From Clavelina lepadiformis (lineage: Eukaryota; Chordata; Ascidiacea; Aplousobranchia; Clavelinidae), in the NCBI RefSeq assembly GCF_947623445.1, contig NC_135243.1, positions 22,762,479 to 22,826,478 of the forward strand: a DNA stretch of 64,000 nucleotides, read 5' to 3'. Positions 50,070 through 62,654 of the stretch are shown piece after piece. The stretch's first letter is position 1; each line of letters starts with the position of its first letter. The position numbers were made by a program, and so were the translations under genes. Under the pieces are notes generated by a model. The model was not told the origin of the DNA. It ran no database searches and saw nothing but the letters and a program-made list of their open reading frames with translations.

Positions 50070-53000
50070 AACAAAATATTCAATGAGAATCAACCAGATT
50101 AAACGAGTTCAGTAGAATAATCACTAAAAAAACAACAAATCTAACTTATAAGTTTCAAGCACTGAAACTAACGAACTTTCACAACAAGAGCAATTCAAAC
50201 GAAACCGGTCAGGTTATTTCCCTTTGTCGAGAGTTAATTTTAACCCATTCTGGAGTAAAACCAAAATGTTTTATAAAAAATAAAAGGGTTAACGTAATGG
50301 ATGATTTATGTAGACACTATTTGTAAAAAGGAAACAAAATTTTACTTCGATTTATTTTAAATTTGAATCAAAACAAGTTTTTCCAAGCAAAGTAATTGCT
50401 ACATTTGTCATGAGCTACACGTAGGCATAGGCTGTAAGTTAACCGAAACAAACTTTAAAACGGATAATGGAAGTACTCGTTATTTTTATCGTTCTTTTGC
50501 CTACGCCAATAAGATGAAAGGTCACTGCAGAAATCACAGTCAAAGGCATACATTGGTTTTGAAAACGTTGACACATTTGGTACCAACTTGTTTATTGATT
50601 ACTAAGCGCGTGGACTTTGTCTTCATTTGCAGCTGATGAACAAACAAGCAGGTTTCAAAATGACAGAAAAGTATTTACACGGCGTGAACAGTTGTTAAAA
50701 AAGTGACTCAGTTTGGAACCATTCTTGCTTGCTGGCTACTTTTAACGCTGAGTTAGCGATTGGTTATTCTTCGTCAACATTTACAATCAACGACGACAAC
50801 AAAATGTGCTGGTACCACAGGACACAAGAATCTGAAGTGTTTTTTTTGTTTTTGCCCCTCAACGTAAAAGTTTGCGACTACAAAAGCGTGCTCAATGCAA
50901 TGAGTCAAATTTCCTTATTGATAGCAGACGTGAGTTCCAATTAATATTAATAATTAATACATCATGGCTGATATTCCAAGGTAGACTATACCTTGAAAGT
51001 GATCAAATTTTCGCCCCGTTATTGCTGGTTTGTATGATGGTTATCCGATTATGCCTGATGGTCAAAATCTAACGAATACGCGTTGTTTAAATGGCGAAAT
51101 GAATCTGGGTATTTTTGTTATTTTAATTACAGATAACAATCACAATTATTAAGGCATAATCGTTTTCAATTGATTCTTGTTTGAACTGGACATCAGTGTT
51201 TTTTGTTGAAGTAACTAGGCCAGGGCTAAGAAGTACTTGTGTCTGTGGTATATTAGCTGGCAAAGCATTCACTCGGATTAGAGTACTTGAGGCTATATGG
51301 GGGATCATTGTTGTTTTGGTATCGGTAAAACAGGAATGGTGCATGGAGAATCTTAGCGTAAACTTTTTAGAGGAAAGATGAACTGACATAATGAAAGAGA
51401 AGCAATACCAGCAGTCATATACCCTTCATATACATAAAGTGTATGTGGTTAGCGTATTATCAAGAAAGGATACGTATGATTGCCATTTAAAGACATCGCG
51501 CATACATGAGGTGACCCAAAACCGAGGCTTGTTCCCGAAACTGATGTCTTTAGATTTTTATTTCTCGAGGCTTGTCCTTCATGGTTCGATTCTATGGTCC
51601 AATGCATCATAGGAGTCTTTCCGGTCTTTAAGCTGTCATAGCTAAGCTGTTTCACGTAGTAGAAAGACGGCTAACTGAAGGGAAACTAGAATAGATGAAA
51701 ACAGTGCAAAGAGACGAAATGATGGGGTTTTGAATGAAGTTTTCCATGCACACTGGGGTTATGTTACACCAATAAGGATCGTAGACAAAAAGGCGAAACA
51801 GCTGTAGTCTCGTTGTAACAGATTAAAAGTTTTCAATGTAATAAATCACTAATAAGTAATAACGCTATAAGTTTGAAAATTTGCTGGCGAACTTGGGGCG
51901 TTGCTCACTGTTTGCCAACTCTTCTAATAACAAGTATCGATACTTGTTTAATACGCACCACCGGTCATTCGCGGTAATAGGGTTTCAGATAAGAAACCAC
52001 CAGATAGCACAAAACCACTTCAAAAGTCAAAACGTGTCAGTATAGCGTGACTTTTAGCACAAATGAGGTAACCGTAAAAATGCAGGAGCTTCTGAAAACC
52101 TTTTTTCCACCGCCAAGAAATCGATAAACCCAATTAAACTAAACCTACACCACGTGACAAGAAATACATGAATCGCCCGTCATCATTGTACGCGAGCTAT
52201 CAGAATGCTATTGTTCGAAGTAATGTTTATTCGATTTCTATCTAAGTAGGGAACACAGCGCTTCATCGTCACTCATAAACCGTTTTTCTCTGTACTGTTG
52301 CCAGCAAGCTGTAAGTGGTTGAACGCGTAGCTGACAGCTGGTTTAATATATTTTTGCACTCTAGAAGCGGTTGAACACGTGGTAACGCATAACTTACCAC
52401 AGTACTGTACTTACACGTGACTGTCGTATTTTTTTCAGTCACTGATTGGGGTTTCTGTTTCGTAATCTTTTGTCAGTGGACCGTTGACTTTAAACTAGAG
52501 GCACGCGCTTTATCTACCCTCTTTGTGTTAAGCTTAAGCTGCAGTAGTTTCAAAGTTGTGTTAAAACTTGAGAGTGTAGAAATGCAGGGTTTATCCTGTC
52601 AATTATGTTTAAGTTATGCAGCCAACAGGCGAACGTCTAACGAATCACACTTCCGTTTTCATTGACCTCTTTGTAGTGCTAAATATCGCTAGATTTTTGC
52701 TTCATGTAATCATTGCTTAATGAAACACCGTCAATCTATTCAAACATATATTTCAGGGTTATTGTTGCATCATAAATACGCCGTCCGGGTTAAATCCAAC
52801 AATGTTGAGTTGATTTCTAAGCAAACAGATGATCTTGTGACAAATTTGCTTGTCCAGCGCAAATAAGTGTTGGTTTAGAAAAAGGTGGGACGCAATCTAC
52901 AATCAGGTATATACCATATGCTTGGTGTAGTGAATATATATAGAAGCTATATCTATAAGTGATTTAGTTAAAGGATAAAGTCTTTAATTACATATTGTTA

Positions 53001-54700
53001 GGTTGTGGTGAACGTATCGCAACACCTTATGACGTTATTTCCTTATCTGTACTATTTGTTTAGCAAATATATGGCAGAATTTTTAGTTTTTTATACTTGC
53101 GCCAGCGAAAAAAATTCAAAAAATGCAGTTAACGTTCAACAATGCTTTGAAGTTATGCATCATCTGCAACATGTTTCTTGTACGATCTCAGCATTCAAAA
53201 AAGAATGCCAGCTTGAGCGAGACCGAAATGTTTAGCCCTGTCGGGAAAGTTACTTCTCTTTGCTTTACGACTGAGATAAATTTGTTACTAAGACTTCCTT
53301 TAACGATTACGTAAGCGCGTATGTTGAAGAAATGACGTAAGAAGTAAGTTCGAAGCGGTCGGGATTGTTGTTCGCTTTGTGCTGGGAGCATACAGAGAGG
53401 CTGCGTTAATAGCTTTTTTGAAACTTCTTGGTGTTACCGAGCCCAGCATGAAGGGAGTGTTTTATTTTTTGTCAATTATTACGCTCTGCTGAATATGTTT
53501 AGTGTCATGCCCAGACGTTGCAATTTGGAGTTGTTTGACCGTTGTGTTATTTTGATTATAGATGCTTTTATTGGAAAGCTTGAGGAAGATTTTTCTTTTT
53601 CTTTCGCCCTTAGAACACGTGGGCTTAGTATGATGTTCACTTAGTCATTGAATAAGTTTACCTCAGCAATGTACGCAGTTACACTGTAGTGCACTTAATG
53701 TTCATAACCAGGACGTTTTAAAAACACCATTTGCAAAACATGTGTTTGGATTGAGCTTATAAATTATATACAGTGTTTGTCTTTCTTCTTTCAACTTTTT
53801 GATGGTTAGAAAGGGTGGTTAACAAATTGCAATTGACAGGTTGGAGAAAAAGCGCTTTGCAAGATTTTTAGCCTAACTAAGACTCGGGACAGATTTTGAA
53901 GCTACTTCAACTTAAAGGAAGTTTGGATTCGGTTACAATTCTATATGAGCTCTGTCACCCCATAGAAAATCAATTGTTCAATGTAGAAAAGGGTTGAATG
54001 GAACGAGTCATCGGAGCCAAGCTATTAGAAATAAAATAAACCATGGCGTATATTTACTTGGCTTTTGTGGGTCAACTGTTTTGTTTCATTAGGAACGTTG
54101 AGTTTCCCCAATACCTATTGTTGAGTTGTTTAGTAAGTTGGTTAAGCCGTTACCAGTTAGTGTGGTCACTAGAAGACTTTACTTAGACTCTAATTTGTTC
54201 AAAATCTATTGACGAGATAAAGTAGAAGTTATAAAATAGGATTTACTGGCAATAAAACTTGTGTCTTGCTTGTTCGCCAGTTAAAAGTCGGGTTTTATGC
54301 AGACGCTTGCCGTGATTGCTCAAGAATTACGCCTCACGATTTTATCACCACAGATTTCGCTGCTTTTCAGTTGTGCAGTTAAGCTGCGATCGTCATGAAA
54401 TGCGTGTAGGATGATTCAAACGACGCAAAACATCCGGCAATTCATAGAAGCTTGTATTTATTCTTGGTCTAAGTTTGCAATAGACTGAATAGAGCGTAGG
54501 TAGGTAGGCGTCTCAGTTTGAAGAAACGCAATCTGGGCTTTACTGCCTGTGACTACTTGTGAATAAACATTACTGCGTAGTGTGTAGTATAGCTGTCAGC
54601 ACTTAAAGCGGACATCTTGAAAAACAGACTGGTGTAATGTTACTAACTGACCTATTTTATTTCAAAATCCAGAAATAGGTGAAAAGAAAGTGCTGTAAGA
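50070..54700. other. Long spacer, no supported gene
   Basis: 4.6 kb with only short open frames (up to 88 codons, 51123-51389 on minus) that lack domains and splice context. A CAAAATCCAG acceptor at about 54663-54672 just upstream of the ceramide synthase ATG suggests a 5' UTR intron or spliced-leader site. Promoters of the CEP63-like and ceramide synthase genes should be here. Confidence 0.5.
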
Positions 54701-55768
54701 ATGGAAGCATTCTCGAATTGGTTTTGGAACGACTGGTTTTGGTTTCCTGAAGGGAATACTTTCAACGATACACGGTGTAACGATGGCGTTATATACGCCA
54801 GACCCATTGACCTTTACGCCTTGCCTCTATTCGGAATCGGACTTCGCCTTCTGCGCTATCCGTACGAGCGATATATCGCTGTTCCGCTTGCCAAGTGGTT
54901 ACACAACGTGCCGGCTGACGGTAAACACGAAACAAACGGCAAAGTGTGCCAAGTACACAACGGAACGAACGATTTACCCAAAGCCAGAGCAAACGGACAT
55001 CACGCGACCGGGATTCCCCGTCGTCGTACCGAGAAAATTGCCCGAAAAACTGAGGTAGCCATCTTGAAGTTTACGGAAACGAGCTGGAAATGTCTTCTTC
55101 ACACTTTTCTATTCACGTTTGGAATATGCATCCTCTCCCAGTCGTCTTGGCTGTTGGACAACAAGCAAAGTGTGATAGGCTACCCCAAGCACGAGCTTTG
55201 GCTGTCACTATACTTCCTTTACATGCTTGAAGGCGCCTATTACATCTCATTGTTAATGACGATAGCCACCGATGTCAAACGCAAGGACTGGACGATGGAA
55301 TTGATTCACCACATCGCCGCCATTTGTCTAATCTCGTTCTCTTACGCAACCAACCAAACCAGGATAGGCTCTCTCTTGATGACGCTCCACCGTGTCGCCG
55401 ACATGCTTCTTCAGATTACCAAGTTGCTCTTGTACGCGAATCACAAAACGATGGCAAATTGCATGTTCGTCTTTTTCGTACTCGTCTTTCTTTTTACAAG
55501 ACTCTACGTCTATCCATTTCACGTTCTCTATACCGCCATTGTGACGTGGTCGGCCTACATAGCCCCTTGCCCGTGGTGGGTTCTCGGCAACGGTATCGCA
55601 CTTGGCCTGCAAGTTCTGCACGTTCTCTGGGCTGTTATAATTCTAAAAATGGCTTTCAAACTCAGAAAGGGTCCGCTGAACAGGGATGACCGCAGCGATA
55701 CGGAAGATGAGGTTGAGGATTCTCCTTCCAAGCCTCATATGAACGGGAAAACAAAAAAGACTGATTGA
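54701..55768 (+). CDS. CERS: Ceramide synthase, TLC domain, single coding exon
   Basis: It joins a fatty acyl-CoA to sphinganine or sphingosine in the ER membrane. 355 aa in one uninterrupted frame. N-terminal membrane region ALPLFGIGLRLL, then ERYIAVPLAKWL, as in the family. The region where many vertebrate CERS have a homeobox-like domain is a short polar stretch (about residues 75-107) with no homeodomain signature. KFTETSWK follows where others have KFCESMWR. The Lag1 motif is present: DVKRKDWTMELIHHIAAICL, SFSYATNQTRIGSLL and LHRVADMLL. The usual LHDxSD is LHRVAD here, with Arg in place of the first Asp. Several further hydrophobic spans follow, then a C-terminal DDRSDTEDEVEDS acidic tail like the CK2-type tail of other members. 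Paralogue number not assignable. Confidence 0.93.
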   Translation: MEAFSNWFWNDWFWFPEGNTFNDTRCNDGVIYARPIDLYALPLFGIGLRLLRYPYERYIAVPLAKWLHNVPADGKHETNGKVCQVHNGTNDLPKARANGHHATGIPRRRTEKIARKTEVAILKFTETSWKCLLHTFLFTFGICILSQSSWLLDNKQSVIGYPKHELWLSLYFLYMLEGAYYISLLMTIATDVKRKDWTMELIHHIAAICLISFSYATNQTRIGSLLMTLHRVADMLLQITKLLLYANHKTMANCMFVFFVLVFLFTRLYVYPFHVLYTAIVTWSAYIAPCPWWVLGNGIALGLQVLHVLWAVIILKMAFKLRKGPLNRDDRSDTEDEVEDSPSKPHMNGKTKKTD

Positions 55769-58700
55769 GGACGGATAAAAATCGTCCTTCTCCGGAATGC
55801 TGTCGATATCTGCTGCACTTTTTCGGCGTAAACTATTTGAGGAGAACTTCGGTATCTATTTCACTCGATTTCTTGTCATTTTTTTCTACTTTTAGCATTG
55901 TAGATAGACAAATATCGCACGTTCTAATAAGCAAGCTGTTATATTTTACATTCAGGTCTTAGCAATTTCTGTTAGCTTACATCGCTTTATTTAATTGATT
56001 TATAGTGTTTTGTTGTAAGAGTTTTGTTATGCGCAAGAATTAAAGCAAGTCTTAGCTTTGACATATATGTGGTTAATCACGGGTGAGGTCCATCACTTTC
56101 ATACATGTAGGTTTTCGCAATACCTTCTATCCCTTGCGAACTGCTTTAAAGGAGCGACTTTTTTAAATAATAGATGATGCCTGCAAGTGATGGCTGACAA
56201 ACGACCACGCCAGTTATAGTCACTGTAGCCTACGTGCTTACTTTTGCAAATACACATTACGTCTTGACAAATACCGCTTACGCAACGCCTACAGTAGGCT
56301 TTCTTTGATAAAAAGAGAAGTCGTGTTGTTTTAATCATTACATTACTTTAAAATACGGTTCAAATTTGAAAATATGACTATTAAATTATGGATTCGTCAA
56401 AACTTTTGTCTGTTTTTCCCTTTTAGTTGAAAAGATCAGTTCAATTTCAGCCTAATGCACACAACGCAACATTTGCTGTACCTACACGATAACTTAGCGC
56501 TACCTAGCGTCAGTTGATGTGAAAAACGTGAAAATGGCTGTATGAAATAAATTGCTTACATCTGGGCTTCACCTATCCTAGGAAAACTTCTCCTTTAGTT
56601 TAACAAAATTGCTTCTGTATAACATTTACAGGAAATTAATTTACCAAAGGTTATCGTAAAAGCAATGAGAGAAGATAGAATAAAACAGGTGATACCGTTA
56701 TAAGTCTTGTTGATAAAAAATTTTACTTCTTGTCACGACGGCAGATTTTTAACAAAGACATCAAACTCGACCCACAAGTTAATTAAGTCATCCACCGCTT
56801 GACTTGACTTGAAGACTTGAATCAAACCCAGTCTTTAAAAGAATTGACTGTTATCAGGCCAAATCTTCCAGTAAATGAAAGTCGAGTCAAATAATTCCGT
56901 TGAAATCCAAACAAATAGAATAAAGAGCGAAAACCGGTTAGTGCTTCCGCCAGCAGCAAAAAAAAAAGATTTATAATGTTTATAAAAACGAAACCACCTG
57001 TGTTTTGTTTTTATTTTATAATAGCCTTATATTTCTTTAGTTTTATTACTTAATGATCATAGGCCTAATTTAGCTTTAATAAGCTGCTAAACCTAAATCA
57101 GAAAGATTTGACTCCAATTAAATTGAACTATTTTAACTGCCTTGAATTAAAGTCAAAGCTGTTTTTTTCTAAACTGATTCAAATTAAGTAAAGAGTTTTA
57201 AAAAGTGACTTTTTAATTTTGTTTTCCGGCATTTTTACAGAATTTTTACCTTATGCATAAATTTCACCTAGTATTGAAAGTACTTGGGTCATTGACTTGA
57301 CTAGACTCGATGCAGTATATTCGGACCATTTGTCAACAAATTGGTCCTTATTAACGAGGTGTCAACCCTGACTGTACATGATATTCGTGTTTACACATGC
57401 CCGCATAACTTTCATTTCGGCACATCCCTTATGAAAAATATGTGTTTGTTATATTGTCTTTTGTGAAGTATTACACAACAATCATCTTCGCCATAAAGAC
57501 CACGTACACTGGCATTGTTTTGATATGAGCGAGGTACAATTGAAGATTGATAACTTAATTTGCTTCTGACTGAATGGTATGAGTTCTCATTCCTCAAACG
57601 GCGTGACTATGTTGTTTAGTTGCTTAAATTTTGTCTGTACATTATACTAAATGATAAAGTTCCCATTTTTATTTATTGTCAGACACAAAGGCTTTCACCT
57701 TTGGGCAAAGCTTACCTTTGTTACATTGTGCAGTCGTAACAAGTTAGAGAAATAAAAAGGTAAAGGAAAGATTGCAAACATTACAACAGTATATGTATAT
57801 GTGGTACACCAGTTCAAGCAAAGTAATTTATCTGAACGTCATTAAGGAGAATTTAAGTTTGGTCAACAACTGAATTGCAAGATCCCAAAATAAAATTTCA
57901 GCATTTACAAAACATCCCATGACTCGTGACGTAACCGTCACACCCTAATAAACAGAGTTCTTTTTATGTTACGTACGTTTTATTCAGAATTTTGTTGATG
58001 TTTAGTTTCTGTTTATAAAATGCTTTTAAGCATAAGTCAATCTATAGAGTATAGACTATACTCTTCATAAAACATATCGATGAAAAGAGCTAAGAAAATT
58101 TGTATTAGTTTACAAAAGCAAGTATTATTGGCGATATGTTTGTGATGATAAGTAGATATTAAGTTATACTGTGTTGTTTACGGAAACCGCTTTCATGAAA
58201 CGTGACATAACAATTGTGCATGCCTATATTGCGTGTATTATTATTCATAGCTATTCAATGCGTTACAGTCTACTAAGTTAACCCTAGAAAGTGGTCGACT
58301 TTATTATGTAGCTGTCCCAATGTTTTATTTAGATGTAATCGTTCAAAGAAGCTTCAATATAATCAGAATATAAAGTTGTCCAGGTGTAAAAACTTTTTTT
58401 AAAGATTGTAGAAAATATCAAACACATTACAACAATTTTAGCTAAACATACTGCTTATATTGGTGATTACATTTACTTCAAACTTTAAATGGTTAAAACT
58501 TTAATTTTCACTTTTTTTGAAATAGTATTGGCGCTTTTTCTGTAATTATGGGCGAAATAATATGTATATATTTATAATAATAATAAAAATCTAATAATAA
58601 TGATATATATCATAAATAATATATAATAATCTATAAGCCAAATATATTTCTGTTTGTAAATCGTGCAAACCGACTCTGTTTTTTGTTTTACATTTAGCTT

Positions 58701-59655
58701 TTCCGCAATCATTCACTTTCTCTAAATTTGTAACGTATTCCTCAGTTCCTTCATTCCGTAAATTAGTTTTGTCCGGAACCTTTTTGTTTTCAAATTTGGT
58801 GGAATTAAAAATGACAAGGGTGCTGCAATAAAAGCAGCACAATGTGACTCGTGTTTTCGAGATTGCAGTTTGACACAGCACTCTTTGGCTATATGGTGTA
58901 CTCGCAATATACGTACGTACCATCCATAGGCCTAGTGAAAAGCATGGCAACCTGAACTGCAGAGTATGGCAGTTTTCGCCGAGATCTCAGGCTGCAGAAG
59001 CAGAATTCCTGTGTCTGCGTGTGCAGGTGTGCAAGGAAGTTAATGGTGCTCACCGTGATTCTCGATCCAAGTATCCCAGGCATTTGCGGTAGGCAAAGTG
59101 CGGCGTTTTATACCGGTATACTAGAAAACGAAGAAAAAAGTCCTTATTTTTTTAAGCAATCACTCTTCTTTCGGTGCACTATACCGTTTCAGCCAAGAAA
59201 TCTCACGTGTGCTTGTGCCGCACTCTGCAGCCTGGACCTGCAACTGCACCCTCACGAACGTCTACGTGAGAAGGGTACGATCTTTAAAGAAAAGGAAACA
59301 ATCTCGTTCCCTTTTTTGTGAAAAGGCTTCGCGTATGGCCTAGCCTACCAGACTGCAAGGTGCATCAGTTTGCGTCCAGCGCACCTCAATTTTGGCCATC
59401 CAGCACCTTTCGGTTATCGCCAAAATTTCCAGCCTGGTGCTTAGCATGGAATGCACCCTGGTACTAAACCGAAATTAGAATAAAAAAAAACTGCTAAAAG
59501 CAAAAAAAGAAACCTATTCCATATAGCAATATGGATCTAAGGCAATTTTTAAATACGAAGACAGAAATTTTGACATGGCTGTGCCTACTTTGCAGATTTA
59601 TATGATTTTATTGCAACGTGCTTATGCAAGAATGAAAGCAATATTAAGGCTACCC
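55769..59655. other. Long spacer, no supported gene
   Basis: An ATTAAA at about 56039 could serve the ceramide synthase 3' end. A weak inverted-end element may span 56759-57312. AT-rich ATAAT repeats occur at about 58560-58640. Open frames at 58591-58950 (-) and 59019-59321 (+) have no recognisable domain. Confidence 0.5.
56759..57312. mobile_element. Possible MITE with ACTTGACTCGA-type ends
   Basis: The left end begins CATCAAACTCGACCC and the right end, reversed, CATCGAGTCTAGTCAAG. GACTTGACTTGAAGACTTG-type words occur near the left end and TTGACTTGACTAGACTCG at the right. The match is imperfect, no target duplication is clear, and the call is weak. Confidence 0.2.
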
Positions 59656-60121
59656 CAGAGGTGGGCAGTTGGTACTTTGAAAGTACTGTCGGTACCAGTA
59701 CTTGGCAAAAAATGTACCGACGGTTCCGGTATTCGGTACTATTTTAAAAAAGTAGTTCGATACTTTGTCGGTACTGGTACTTTTGTGTAATAGATGCTGC
59801 TACAAATGTAATGTTTGTCGCTGTTATGCCCCCGGTAAAGGTTACTCCAGGTCAAAACATATGTGACATTAATCGCTTGCAATTTTACTGGACATTTCTA
59901 GATTAAAAAAGGTCAACAGATGCTAAAATTGGTATTAAGGATTAATAAACATGTATTTTTGAAAACATAGTTGTTAAAATTTTGAAATTATCACGTGGGA
60001 AGCACCGGGACCGACTGAAATTTCTTGAAAAAAGTACTTTGGTACAGAGATTTATCGGTACTGAAAAAGTACCGCGGTACAGTAATTCGGTACTATAGTA
60101 CCGCAGTACTGCCCACCTATG
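59656..60121. mobile_element. hAT-type MITE, 466 bp
   Basis: The left end starts CAGAGGTGGGCAGT and the right end, reversed, CATAGGTGGGCAGT. The 8-bp flanks GGCTACCC (59648-59655) and CGCTACCC (60122-60129) form a target duplication with one mismatch, as hAT elements make. The interior is rich in GGTACTxxAGTACC-type words that are themselves palindromic. No transposase. It ends about 550 bp before the ABHD13 start. Confidence 0.85.
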
Positions 60122-60668
60122 CGCTACCCTTTTTAGATTTATAGCATTTTTTCACACTGCTTAAACTTATGCAACTTAATCTCACTGAGAATGTACAGTG
60201 TACTTTTAGTGACAGAAATTGGCAACTTTGAAATTGAAAGCATATATTGTGTTTTCTTTGTACTGTGAAAGTGGCAAGTTCGTAGATTTTAAGTAGTCTT
60301 GGTGTTGTAACAAGCACATCTCGGAGAAGTATTTAGCATGTTCCTGTGTAAAATAAATGAAACAAAACTATTCTGAAGACTGGACAAACAGCATTAATGT
60401 GACTATTTTCTGTGTCAAAGTCAAGATTTTGAAGCCTTGAGTTTTAAATTGTTTTATTGTGCATTGGGCAACATTTTTGGTTTTGTAACTGACAGTGTCA
60501 TATATCCGAAACCATTGTAACCTGAACAAAAGAATCAGAGCGCTTAACAAGTGTTACATATAAAGTATTAATGGAGTGAGTATGAGCAGTTTTCTGTGAA
60601 ATTCTTTTTTACAGTTGTTTAATTTATTCCCATCTTCAGATACCGATAGACACTGATACGCTAAAAGT

Positions 60669-62059
60669 ATGAAGTTAGTTAATTACTTTTTAAGTTGTAC
60701 TCATATTGGATACAAGAGACTGACAAACTCAAACTCTTTCTGCCACTCAAAGTTACGTGGAGTCTCGGAAGCAATTGGGCAGTTATTTTGTTTATGTGCT
60801 TACTGGGCCCCATTCGCCCTTCTACTACTTACAGTGCTATACGTACGAGATGATGGTATCGTTCCCAAATTTGTGTTGATTCCAGCAATTGCTGTGCTCA
60901 TACTAGGAGTTTTCTATCAAGCCCAGGATAAGTTGTTGTACCATCCAAGTTTGCCTGAAAATAGCAGGCTCTATGTTGCTATTCCGCCACCTTCTGTTCC
61001 ATTTGAAGTTGTGGATATTGTAACAAAAGACAGAGTCAGCATCCATGGCTACTTTCTCAAACAGAGCGGAGAAAATCTGAAAACAGCGCCGACATTTGTT
61101 TGTTTCCATGGGAACGCAGGTGACTAATATTTTTGTTCTTATCAATAGACAACATATATATTATTTCTGTTTGTATTAAATGTAATTTTCACTCAATCAA
61201 TTAATTAGAGTTAATTAAGTTCAATGCCGGTGACTAAAACTTCATAATAAGCAGTAACAACAGCATAAATAATATTAATTCCATTTCTATTCTGCAGTTT
61301 TCACCTCATTTGGCATCAATGTCGTTAAGTTTGATGATAAACTGTAAAATAATTTTGACTTCAGGTAACGCTGGATCGACCAGCGTAATGTGCCTGTACA
61401 CAGGTTGCAAAGTTAATGTTCTCACCATTGATTATCGTGGGTACGGTCGAAGCAGTGGGGTCCCATCAGAGCAAGGTTTGTACTTGGATGCACTCGCGGC
61501 TGTGGAATATTTACACTCACGGACTGACATAGACCTAAAGAAGATTGTTTTACATGGCCACTCACTCGGTGGCGCCGTTTCTATTCATCTCGCATCGAGG
61601 TGTGAGTGGGCAAAAGATCGAATCAGTGCCGTGATAGTAGAAAACACATTCTCCAGCATACCCATGGTGGCTTCTCACTTGTTTCAAAACTCTCTTCCTT
61701 TCCTGAGCTTGTTACCACATTTTTTCTTTAAAAATAAGTTTAAATCGATAGAAAAAGTCCACGACATTAACGTCCCGGCGCTGTTTATATGCGGGGACCA
61801 GGATGAAATTGTCCCATCTGAAATGTCTCAAATGCTATATAACACAGCCGGGAATCCCCGTTCTGCATTCGTGACTATCCCAGGAGGAACTCATAACGAC
61901 ACTTGGTGTGTATCCCCCCTTTATCAGATTTCTATTGTCCGGTTTCTAAACAAAGTATTCGAGTCACGAGGTATATTTGAAAATCCAGTCAACACCGAAG
62001 AAAGAATAGCATTAACTTGGGAGTGGCAGAATGACATAAGTCCCAGTAGGGTACTTTGA
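60669..62059 (+). CDS. ABHD13: ABHD13-like membrane alpha/beta hydrolase
   Basis: Serine hydrolase of the ABHD13 (bem46-like) group; vertebrate ABHD13 acts on membrane-associated acyl groups and has been linked to depalmitoylation, from memory. Two exons, 60669-61119 and 61365-62059, give 381 aa. Hydrophobic spans lie at about residues 34-58 and 66-80, then YQAQDKLLYHPSLP (human YKFQDVLLYFPEQP), SRLYVAIPPP and CFHGNAGNAGS, split by the intron as HGNAG/NAGS. DYRGYGRSSG follows, then the nucleophile motif GHSLGGAVSIHLAS with Ser, the catalytic Asp in CGDQDEIVP, and His in GGTHNDTW. The protein is longer than human (337 aa) at the N-terminus, so the true start may be a later codon. Family call is firm. 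Confidence 0.93.
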
Positions 62060-62654
62060 GGATATTTAGCTTTTTATTACTGTTTGTAATGTTTATACCT
62101 GTTTCTCTCTTGTTTTACTGGTAGCTTATTAGTCAGCCATTCATTCTAGTTCATTTCATGTTAATGCTTGAAGAGTTTTATGTCCCAAAAAGCACTTACA
62201 TTATTTTGTCTGTGTATTTTAGCGTACCATTTTATCACCTATTTGTTATGTTTTCTGCGAAATTTGCTATTAGTATTAGTGACATTTGTGCTTGTTGTAG
62301 GGAAATTATTAAACAAATTTACTGGAAATCTATGCCGAAATGCTTTTTGCAAGTAGAAGATTAATTTTAAATCAACGTCATTATTACAACTTACTTACAA
62401 GTCATTCAAATTTGTATTTTATAGAACGTGTTGAGTCATTTCAAATGTTTCTCAGACCTTGGGATGAAATAGGTGGTTTCCCCATTCCGATTCGGTCTTT
62501 ATTTTTTAATTGAGCTTGAAGCCGATCAAGCTTTTCCACCAAGAATATTTTTAGCATTGGTTCTTTTGTTGGAGATGAGTGGTGTCGCAAACAAGAAGGC
62601 GATCCACATTGTGACATCATAAACAGAAGGTTCGACACCAGGGGTAGGCTATAA
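62060..62654. other. 3' flank of ABHD13, no gene seen
   Basis: Probable 3' UTR of ABHD13. It contains a GGTTCGACACC word at about 62631-62641 that resembles a Pol III box B, but no matching box A or stem was found. Confidence 0.45.

Noticed and set aside
55324-55689. 121-codon plus frame and a 97-codon minus frame
   Set aside because: Shadows of the ceramide synthase frame, which matches the family across its full length.
58591-58950. 119-codon minus frame
   Set aside because: AT-rich, no domain, no supporting splice sites; its C-terminal part is low-complexity Tyr/Ile sequence.
62441-62641. Minus frame and a GGTTCGACACC word
   Set aside because: Considered as tRNA or gene end; no box A, no cloverleaf and no domain found.
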